From Flavivirga abyssicola (lineage in GTDB: Bacteria > Bacteroidota > Bacteroidia > Flavobacteriales > Flavobacteriaceae), in assembly GCF_030540775.2 (NCBI RefSeq), contig NZ_CP141266.1:1289001-1353000 (forward strand): a stretch of 64,000 bases of DNA, read 5' to 3'. The notes under the pieces were generated by a model that made no database searches, was not told where the DNA came from, and was given only the letters and a program-made list of their open reading frames with translations. The translations under genes were made by a program, and so were the position numbers. Below are positions 57,503 to 64,000 of the stretch, one piece after another (the stretch's first letter is position 1; each line of letters starts with the position of its first letter).

Positions 57503-59047
57503 ATGGATAAAGAATTGATTATTCGATCTAGTTCCGAAAATGTTGATTTTGCCTTATTAAAAGATGGAAAACTTATTGAATTACAGAAGGATGAAGATAG
57601 TAATGACTTTTCTGTTGGTGATGTGTTTATAGCCAAAATAAGAAAAGCCGTTCCTGGTTTAAATGCTGCATTTGTTAATGTAGGTTATGAGAAAGATGCA
57701 TTTTTGCATTATCATGATTTAGGACCAAAACTACCTTCCCTTTTAAAATTCACAAAACGTGTAAGCACAGGTAAACTAAAAGATTTTTCTTTAAAAGACT
57801 TTCCATTTGAAAAAGATATTGAGAAAGACGGCAAAATTGCCGACGTCTTAAAATCTAATCAATCGCTATTAGTACAAATAGTTAAAGAACCTATATCTAC
57901 AAAAGGCCCTAGAATAAGCTCTGAGCTTTCTATTGCTGGCAGATATATTGTTTTAGTTCCTTTTTCTAGTCGTATTTCTATTTCTCAAAAAATAGAAGAC
58001 AGGGAAGAAAAAGACCGATTAAAACGATTGGTAAAGAGTATAACTCCACCAGGTTTCGGCATTATTGTACGCACCGTAGCACAAGGCAGAAAAGTAGCAG
58101 AACTAGATAAAGACTTACAAAATTTGCTTAGTCGTTGGACGGCAATGTGTAAGAAGCTACACAAAGCACATCATCCAAGTAAAGTATTAGGAGAAATGAA
58201 TAAGGCCTCGTCTATTTTACGAGACATATTTAATGACACCTTTACAAGTATTCATGTTGATGATGAAGAGCTTTACATTCAAATTAAAGATTATGTGCAA
58301 GAAATTGCACCAAAAAAAGAATCAATAGTTAAATTGTATCAGTCTAAAGTTCCAATTTTCGAAAAATTTGGAATTGAAAGACAAATAAAAACTTCCTTTG
58401 GCAAAACCGTTTCTATGGCTAAAGGTGCTTATTTGGTTGTCGAACACACCGAAGCACTGCATGTTATAGATGTAAACAGCGGCAACAGATCTAACAAAGC
58501 CAATAATCAAGAGGATACAGCATTAGAAGTTAATCTAATAGCAGCTACAGAAATGGCTCGTCAATTACGTTTACGTGATATGGGTGGCATTATTGTAGTA
58601 GATTTTATCGATATGACTAATGCTGAAAACAGGCAAAAATTATTTAATCACCTTCGCGATGAAATGAAGGATGACCGAGCTAAACATAAAATATTGCCTC
58701 CTAGCAAATTCGGATTGATACAAATAACAAGACAACGCGTTCGCCCAGAAATGAATATTAAAACCCGAGAGGAAAACCCTAACGGTTTAAATGGTTCTGA
58801 GGTTGAAGCACCTATAGGATTGGTGCAAAAAGTAACACACGATCTTGAACAACTATTAAAAAAAGACTATAAAAAGTTGACTTTAAACACACATCCTTTT
58901 ATAGCAGCCTTTCTAACAAAAGGTTTTCCATCGATACGTTCAAAATGGTTTTTTGAACACAAAAAATGGGTCAAAGTTTTACCAAGAGATGCTTACACAT
59001 ATCTAGAATACCACTTTTTCGATAAAGATGGTAATCAAATTAAATAA
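57503..59047 (+). CDS. rng: Ribonuclease E/G family protein
   Basis: This 514-residue endoribonuclease processes rRNA precursors and degrades mRNA. It has an S1-type domain interrupted near residues 35-125 (FIAKIRKAVPGLNAAFVNVGYEKDAFLHYHD), a 5'-sensor region and the DNase-I-like catalytic part with the metal-binding aspartates in HVIDVNSGN and GGIIVVDFIDM. There is no long C-terminal degradosome scaffold, as in RNase G. A strong terminator follows. Confidence 0.94.
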   Translation: MDKELIIRSSSENVDFALLKDGKLIELQKDEDSNDFSVGDVFIAKIRKAVPGLNAAFVNVGYEKDAFLHYHDLGPKLPSLLKFTKRVSTGKLKDFSLKDFPFEKDIEKDGKIADVLKSNQSLLVQIVKEPISTKGPRISSELSIAGRYIVLVPFSSRISISQKIEDREEKDRLKRLVKSITPPGFGIIVRTVAQGRKVAELDKDLQNLLSRWTAMCKKLHKAHHPSKVLGEMNKASSILRDIFNDTFTSIHVDDEELYIQIKDYVQEIAPKKESIVKLYQSKVPIFEKFGIERQIKTSFGKTVSMAKGAYLVVEHTEALHVIDVNSGNRSNKANNQEDTALEVNLIAATEMARQLRLRDMGGIIVVDFIDMTNAENRQKLFNHLRDEMKDDRAKHKILPPSKFGLIQITRQRVRPEMNIKTREENPNGLNGSEVEAPIGLVQKVTHDLEQLLKKDYKKLTLNTHPFIAAFLTKGFPSIRSKWFFEHKKWVKVLPRDAYTYLEYHFFDKDGNQIK

Positions 59048-59054
59048 TTTAAAG

Positions 59055-59086
59055 CCCCTTGCTATTCATTTAGCAAGGGGTTTTTG
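59055..59086 (+). terminator. Strong intrinsic terminator after rng
   Basis: CCCCTTGCTA and TAGCAAGGGG form a perfect 10-bp stem with a 6-base loop, followed by TTTTTGTTTT. Confidence 0.92.
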
Positions 59087-59121
59087 TTTTTAAGAAAAAT
59101 CTATGTTCTAAATTTTAGAAA

Positions 59122-60549
59122 TTAAAATTCTTCTCCTTGCCCTCCTCCTTGGTTACAATCAACAAACTCGACTTCATATCCAAGCCATTGAGAAGTTCCA
59201 CAAGAATTTGTCATTCTAGCCTCAAAAACATACCAACCAGGAGACGGTGTATAATTGAGTGTTCCAAAACTACTCGTAGTAGTTGATGATGTATATAAAA
59301 CATTTAAACTAGGAAAACTTAGCAAACGTACTTGATAGGTATTCCCTTGTATCTTTGGATATAAATCATACTGATTATTAGTATGACTACTACAAAAATA
59401 CCACTCTTCGCCAATCCCATTACTAAATTGAATATCTTCTATATACTGCGTACCCACCCAAATGTTTTTTTGTACTGTGCTACAAGAGGTAATTGCTCTT
59501 ACATAACCACTTCCACTAATAGTACTACTTGTAGGCCGTACAGTAATACCTGTATTAGATTGAGATAAAATTTGCAAATACGATGGTACTTGCCATGTAA
59601 CAGAACTACCACCATTTGTTAACGTATATGTTTTTGTAGAATTACCGCAAATTAATTGAGAGCCTGAAATGGTTGGTTTAGGGTATAAATAATTTGCTCC
59701 AACTATATCACCAGCAGATAAACCATTACGTTGCACATTAAAAGTAGACCCATCAAGCTTTGTAATTGTTGGCTGTCCATTGCTTGAAAAAAAATCAGAC
59801 CCATACATCATGATTGATCCAAAATCAAAACTACCAATATCTTCGCCAGTACTAGTTCTTGTTGTATATCTATCAAAATTAGTAGTAGCTCCTGAAATAA
59901 TATTATTGTAATGAATTTGAACATGATTATCTCTATCTTGTCTCGTTTGTTCATGGAAAAACCCTATAGCATGTCCAATTTCGTGAATTGTATTTCCCGT
60001 TGAACACCCAGAGCCTAAGCCGATTTCTTGTCTACCTCCTTTTTTCCCTATCCAATCTGAATAACAACTACCTGCAGCGGCTGAAATGAATTCAATATAG
60101 TCGCTTTGGGTAGTACGTTGAACAAATGTAAGTGAAGTATTTGCTTCCCAATGTGCAATTGCATCTGCAACCCTATTCTGACTAGGAAGGTTATTATTAA
60201 TTGTATAATATACTATATTACATGGCCATCTGTAGGCACTTCCACTTTCAACAGCAGACTTATTAAAAGATTTGTCACGATCTTTATCTAAATCTTCTTG
60301 AGCTATTATTATATCTCCTTGGAAAATATATTCATTCCCTTTCTTCATAACCTTAAGATCTACACCGCGATAATTAATAGTAACTATTTCTCCAATAAAA
60401 TTTGGATAAGCCTGTTCTGGGGTTACGTTAATTGAATCTTCAGGTCGATTGATTTCACCTTCTTCCATATTTTCAGAACAATTCTGAAATAAAAATAATG
60501 GTATTACAAACACAAAAAATAACTTGACAATACTAAATTTGTTTTTCAT
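59122..60549 (-). CDS. Astacin-family (M12A) zinc metallopeptidase lipoprotein
   Basis: The 475-residue protein has a lipobox cysteine at residue 24 (PLFLFQNCSE), a propeptide-like region, and the astacin signature with zinc-binding His189, His193 and His199 in HEIGHAIGFFHEQTRQDRD. The Met-turn is SIMMYGSDFFS. After about residue 295 come Ig-like or binding segments without a type IX secretion tail. It is probably anchored to the outer membrane and digests extracellular protein. It stands alone between rng and an aldo/keto reductase gene. Confidence 0.93.
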   Translation of the reverse strand: MKNKFSIVKLFFVFVIPLFLFQNCSENMEEGEINRPEDSINVTPEQAYPNFIGEIVTINYRGVDLKVMKKGNEYIFQGDIIIAQEDLDKDRDKSFNKSAVESGSAYRWPCNIVYYTINNNLPSQNRVADAIAHWEANTSLTFVQRTTQSDYIEFISAAAGSCYSDWIGKKGGRQEIGLGSGCSTGNTIHEIGHAIGFFHEQTRQDRDNHVQIHYNNIISGATTNFDRYTTRTSTGEDIGSFDFGSIMMYGSDFFSSNGQPTITKLDGSTFNVQRNGLSAGDIVGANYLYPKPTISGSQLICGNSTKTYTLTNGGSSVTWQVPSYLQILSQSNTGITVRPTSSTISGSGYVRAITSCSTVQKNIWVGTQYIEDIQFSNGIGEEWYFCSSHTNNQYDLYPKIQGNTYQVRLLSFPSLNVLYTSSTTTSSFGTLNYTPSPGWYVFEARMTNSCGTSQWLGYEVEFVDCNQGGGQGEEF

Positions 60550-60760
60550 TTTAATTAAGTTTAAAAATTAATAAAATTACTATCTAGTTAAACTTACAGG
60601 TTCGTCTTAAAAATCTACTTTTTAGCATACGAAAAATTGTGTATTTCGTCGAAAAAACAAAAATACCGTTGTGGCAAAACCGTAAAATGAAGTTATTTAT
60701 AACCTATTGAAAATCAAATAATAATAGGTTAATCGTTTGATATAAAATGACAAAATTACT

Positions 60761-61792
60761 TTAAGGTGCTGGATTAGGCATCATGTTATGTGCTTCATTA
60801 ATTTGAGTTAATACCTCATCATTTAAAGTAACATGAATACTATCTATATTTTCTTTAAGCTGTTCTAAATTAGTTGCTCCAATTATAGTACTGGTAACAA
60901 AGGGTTGCTGAGTTACAAATGCTAACGCCATTTGCGCTAGAGTTAAACCATGATCTTCAGCAATTTTTAAATAACGCTTAGTCGCTACAGCTGCTTGTTT
61001 TCCACTATATCTGGCAAATCTTGGAAATAATTTAAGTCTGGCATTATCTGCTGCATTGCCTTTAACATACTTGCCGGAAAGCACCCCAAATGCCATTGGC
61101 GAATAGGCTAACAAGCCTACATTTTCCCTTAAAGCTACTTCTGCCAAATCAGTTTCAAATGTCCTAGTTAACATGGAATAAGCATTTTGAATGGTTATCA
61201 CTCTAGGTAAATTGTGTTTTTTAGATTCTTCTAAATAGCGCATGGCTCCCCAAGAGTTTTCGTTTGATAGTCCAATATGCCTTATTTTACCAGCTTTAAT
61301 TTGAGTATCCAAACTATGAAGAATTTCATTAAAATTATCTTCCCATTTAGCATCATGTTTGTAATCCCTAATGCCAAATCTATTGGTATCGCGTTCTGGC
61401 CAATGTAATTGGTATAAATCTATATAATCCGTTTGCAATCTTTTAAGCTCTAAATCTATAGCTTCTTTTATTGCATTTGGACTAAATCCTGTTTTACGAA
61501 TATGTGCTGTATAATCTCCCGGCCCTGCAATTTTAGAAGCGATAATAACTTTATCTCTATGGCCTGTTTTTTGTAACCAAGTACCAATAATTTTGCTAGT
61601 TCGCCCACTCATTTCTGCCGTTGCAGGTACTGGATATAGCTCGGCAGTATCTATAAAATTAATACCTTGATCTAAAGCATAATCTAGTTGAGCATGCCCT
61701 TCGGTTTCTGTATTTTGATTGCCCCATGTCATGGAACCCAAACATATTTTACTAACTTTTATATTGGTATTTGGTAGTGTTGTGTATTTCAT
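60761..61792 (-). CDS. tas: NADP(H)-dependent aldo/keto reductase (Tas-like)
   Basis: The 343-residue TIM-barrel enzyme has the catalytic tyrosine region NFIDTAELYPVPA, the lysine in VIIASKIAGPG, the catalytic-site His in DLYQLHWPERDTNR and the cofactor-binding STIIGATNLEQLKENI. The close match of the N-terminus (YTTLPNTNIKVSKICLGSMTWGNQNTE) is to the Tas branch. The physiological carbonyl substrate is unknown. It is bounded by repeat-rich gaps and is a single-gene unit. Confidence 0.92.
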   Translation of the reverse strand: MKYTTLPNTNIKVSKICLGSMTWGNQNTETEGHAQLDYALDQGINFIDTAELYPVPATAEMSGRTSKIIGTWLQKTGHRDKVIIASKIAGPGDYTAHIRKTGFSPNAIKEAIDLELKRLQTDYIDLYQLHWPERDTNRFGIRDYKHDAKWEDNFNEILHSLDTQIKAGKIRHIGLSNENSWGAMRYLEESKKHNLPRVITIQNAYSMLTRTFETDLAEVALRENVGLLAYSPMAFGVLSGKYVKGNAADNARLKLFPRFARYSGKQAAVATKRYLKIAEDHGLTLAQMALAFVTQQPFVTSTIIGATNLEQLKENIDSIHVTLNDEVLTQINEAHNMMPNPAP

Positions 61793-61940
61793 CTATATGT
61801 TTTTTACCACTCCCGCGACTTGCTCTGAACTTGTTTCAGTAAGGCGGGAATCTCTTTAATTGAAATTTCTTATTTTCTAATGGATACCCACTTCAGCAGG
61901 AATGAAAGTTAAATTGTGTTTCACTAGTCGATAAAGATAA

Positions 61941-61980
61941 AAAACCTTTCAGAGTTAATAAGGACCCTGAAAGGTTTTTT
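61941..61980 (-). terminator. Terminator after the OmpA-family lipoprotein gene
   Basis: AAAACCTTTCAG (61941-61952) and CTGAAAGGTTTT (61967-61978) form a perfect 12-bp stem with T runs on both sides. It lies about 60 bp past the ompA-type stop on the minus strand. Confidence 0.85.
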
Positions 61981-61987
61981 AAATAGA

Positions 61988-62031
61988 ATTCCTGCCGCAG
62001 CCTATCTTGAGCTAAGACGAAAGGCAGGAAT
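61988..62031. repeat. Dispersed ATTCCTGCC inverted repeat
   Basis: ATTCCTGCC (61988-61996) pairs with GGCAGGAAT (62023-62031). A related but degenerate CCCGC...GCGGGAAT pair occurs at about 61812-61852 and another at 12648. They are members of a common flavobacterial intergenic family. Confidence 0.6.
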
Positions 62032-62040
62032 GACAATATT

Positions 62041-63000
62041 TTAATTTTCGTTTAACAGCTTAGATAGTTCATCTAATTTAGGAGTCAAAATCACCTCAAT
62101 ACGTCTGTTTTTAGCTTTACCTGCAGCAGTCCCATTTGAAGCAATAGGAGCAAATTCACCACGACCAGCTGCTGTTAAATTTTCTGGATTTATAGACGTG
62201 TTTTCTTTTAAAATTTTCACAATAGCCGTAGCACGTTTGGTTGATAAATCCCAGTTACCACTTAATTGTCCACTTCCTTTATAAGGTACATTATCTGTAT
62301 GACCTTCTATTAAAACCGCTATGTCTGGATTATCACCTAGTACACTTCCTAATTGTTGTACAGCTCGTCGTCCTTCGGCACCAACAGCCCAACTACCTGA
62401 TCCAAATAATAGTTTATTCTCCATAGACACATATACTTTTCCGTCGCGTTGCTCTACTGTTAATCCTTTACCTTCAAAATCTGTTAAAGCTCTAGAAATA
62501 GCATTCTTTAATTGTGTCATCGCTGCATCTTTTGAAGCAATAACGCTCTCTAATTCTGCCACTCTATTCGATCTATCTTCTAATTCCTTTTTAAGTCTTG
62601 CTAAACGCGCATTTTCGTCAGCTAACGCTTGTTCTTTTGCTTCTAATTTGGCTAATAGTTCTCTATTCTTTTTAGAATTTCTCGCTATGGCGCTAGAACT
62701 ATTTTTTTCTAAAGCATCGTAAGAATTTTTTAAGTTATCGTAATTAGATTTAGAAGCTTTATAATCTGCTTGTAATTTATCGCGTTGTTGAACAGCTTCA
62801 TCATAAGCTTTTTGAAGTTGTTTAAGTTCATTTTCTGCAGCATTTTTGGCACTTAAAAGCGCATCGTTTTCATTTGAAAGTTTTCTGTTTTCCTCTTTTA
62901 AATCACCATATTTGTCTTCCAGTTCTTTATATATTTTTGGAGATACACAAGACACTAAAAACGTTAAAGTTAATACTGTTAATAAGATTTTTTTAATCAT
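62041..63000 (-). CDS. OmpA-family peptidoglycan-binding lipoprotein with coiled coil
   Basis: I chose the ATG at 63000 (MIKKILLTVLTLTFLVSC) since it directly begins the lipoprotein signal with lipobox cysteine at residue 18; an in-frame ATG 15 bp upstream is possible. Residues 25-170 form a long coiled coil rich in Glu, Lys and Asn. The C-terminal OmpA domain has DIAVLIEGHTDNVPY and LSTKRATAIVKIL...AAGRGEFAPIASN, which bind peptidoglycan. It likely tethers the outer membrane to the cell wall. It lies downstream of xth, 44 bp apart. Confidence 0.92.
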   Translation of the reverse strand: MIKKILLTVLTLTFLVSCVSPKIYKELEDKYGDLKEENRKLSNENDALLSAKNAAENELKQLQKAYDEAVQQRDKLQADYKASKSNYDNLKNSYDALEKNSSSAIARNSKKNRELLAKLEAKEQALADENARLARLKKELEDRSNRVAELESVIASKDAAMTQLKNAISRALTDFEGKGLTVEQRDGKVYVSMENKLLFGSGSWAVGAEGRRAVQQLGSVLGDNPDIAVLIEGHTDNVPYKGSGQLSGNWDLSTKRATAIVKILKENTSINPENLTAAGRGEFAPIASNGTAAGKAKNRRIEVILTPKLDELSKLLNEN

Positions 63001-63044
63001 TCCGTTTGGGTTCATTTGTTATTTACTTATTTATAAAATGTATT

Positions 63045-63806
63045 TTAATTATCTATTTCTACTAAAATTGGACAATGATCACTATGTACAGCTTCAGAGA
63101 GTATAACGGCTCTTTCTATTTTTTCTTGTAATGGTTCTGCAACCATGGCATAATCCAATCGCCAACCTTTGTTATTCGCACGGGCATTTGCTCGGTAACT
63201 CCACCAACTGTATTGCTGGGTTTCTGCATTTAAATATCTAAACGAGTCTATAAATCCACTATCAATAAAACGCCCTATCCACTCACGTTCTACTGGTAAA
63301 AATCCGGACACACCTTTCATTTTAGGGTTATGGATATCAATCTCTTCATGACAAATATTATAATCACCACAAACAACAAGATTAGGCCGCTCTTTTTTAA
63401 GATTGTTTATATAATCTTGAAACATGTCCATGTATTCTAACTTATGATTTAAACGTGCATCATTGGTTCCCGATGGTAAATACAAACTCATAACAGATAC
63501 ACCATTAAAATCAGCACGTATATTTCTACCTTCAAAATCCATAGATTCAATGCCTGTACCGTATTCTATATGATTTGGTTCTGTCTTGCTTAGAATTGCA
63601 ACTCCGCTATACCCCTTTTTTTGAGCACTAAACCAATAATTATATTTATAACCTGCTTCCACAAAAACATCTAAATCTAACTGCTCTTTTAATGCCTTTA
63701 TTTCTTGTAAGCAAATAACATCTGGATTAGCACTTTTTAACCAATCTACAAAGCCTTTGTTTATTGCCGCCCGAATGCCGTTTACATTATATGATATAAT
63801 TTTCAT
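63045..63806 (-). CDS. xth: Exodeoxyribonuclease III (AP endonuclease, XthA family)
   Basis: The 253-residue enzyme cuts abasic sites and removes 3'-blocking groups in base excision repair. It shows KIISYNVNGIRAAINKG, the catalytic Glu in VICLQEIKA, SLYLPSGTND, the GDYNICHEEIDIHNP metal-site segment and the final SDHCPILVEID. Length and motifs are normal. The window's right 194 bases upstream of it hold no recognised gene. Confidence 0.96.
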   Translation of the reverse strand: MKIISYNVNGIRAAINKGFVDWLKSANPDVICLQEIKALKEQLDLDVFVEAGYKYNYWFSAQKKGYSGVAILSKTEPNHIEYGTGIESMDFEGRNIRADFNGVSVMSLYLPSGTNDARLNHKLEYMDMFQDYINNLKKERPNLVVCGDYNICHEEIDIHNPKMKGVSGFLPVEREWIGRFIDSGFIDSFRYLNAETQQYSWWSYRANARANNKGWRLDYAMVAEPLQEKIERAVILSEAVHSDHCPILVEIDN

Positions 63807-64000
63807 TAGTTTATGGTTCTTGTTGTAATTATTTGCTGTAATTCACATAGTAAAATATTTTGACAAGTATCAAAATCGTTAATTATGCGCATTTCATCTA
63901 GCTAAAATAAATAATACGTTACTTTTACGCTATCAAATAAAAATTTATTTTTATTCAAATTCCCTTTTTATTGTGAAAGACAAGCTTATAATATATTTTC

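Noticed and set aside
62321-62722. 133-codon frame antisense to the OmpA lipoprotein
   Set aside because: It is a Ser/Ala-rich shadow created by the codon pattern of the coiled coil on the other strand.

Overview
The window looks like a chromosomal segment of a marine-type member of the Flavobacteriaceae (Bacteroidota). The DNA is AT-rich and genes are closely packed. Many promoters match the Bacteroidota -7 box TAnnTTTG, and Shine-Dalgarno sequences are not conspicuous. Typical lineage genes are present: gldD and gldE, TonB-dependent receptors, LytS/LytTR regulator pairs, a dimer-type glycyl-tRNA synthetase, an L21 with a C-terminal extension, DUF3098, DUF3127, DUF4199 and DUF4301. No rRNA, tRNA, prophage or CRISPR array was seen.

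Layout. 1-1440: glycyl-tRNA synthetase, cut by the left edge. 1.7-5.1 kb: an outer-membrane-type protein, ComF and an Ig-like lipoprotein. 5.1-9.6 kb (minus): omega-amidase, methionine aminotransferase, GNAT acetyltransferase and a LytTR regulator with its kinase. 9.7-16.4 kb: a thioredoxin-like/TPR protein, a membrane MutS-like ATPase, a BI-1 protein, a zinc peptidase, alanine dehydrogenase, SemiSWEET and DUF302. 16.4-19.7 kb: leuS, whose frame contains three palindromic repeat insertions, one carrying a whole DUF559 nuclease domain. 20.0-24.2 kb: ftsX, DUF3098, uppP, truB and two envelope genes. 24.2-30.4 kb: housekeeping genes (tag, aat, DUF3127, flavin reductase, a histidine kinase, HIT, greA). 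30.5-38.4 kb: a Rieske-like lipoprotein, a TonB receptor under a TPP riboswitch, arfB, DUF4301, and a tight kinase/PnuC/YkoF-like operon; then GGGP synthase and a phosphopantetheinyl transferase. 38.5-48.7 kb: ahcY, vsr, a LytTR/LytS pair divergent from a second TonB receptor, a PilJ-domain protein, a decayed vsr copy split by a MITE-like element, and several unknown genes. 48.8-52.9 kb: rpmA-rplU and membrane genes. 53.0-59.1 kb: the gldD-gldE-ssb-mutY cluster facing HU, a 30-residue basic protein and rng. 59.1-63.8 kb: an astacin-type metallopeptidase lipoprotein, an aldo/keto reductase, an OmpA lipoprotein and xth.

How the genes work together. The riboswitch-controlled receptor, the PnuC-like permease, the NadR-like kinase and the YkoF-like thiamine-binding protein suggest a thiamine uptake and trapping route. 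The aminotransferase and omega-amidase fit 2-oxoacid salvage by glutamine transamination. The two LytS/LytTR pairs look like local sensory circuits, one of them beside a TonB receptor.

Most unusual feature. The leuS gene reads through a nuclease-bearing element bracketed by two different palindromic repeat types, and solo copies of both types occur elsewhere in the window, two of them within leuS. This resembles a protein-tolerated mobile element, comparable in concept to Rickettsia palindromic elements but carrying a Vsr-like nuclease domain.
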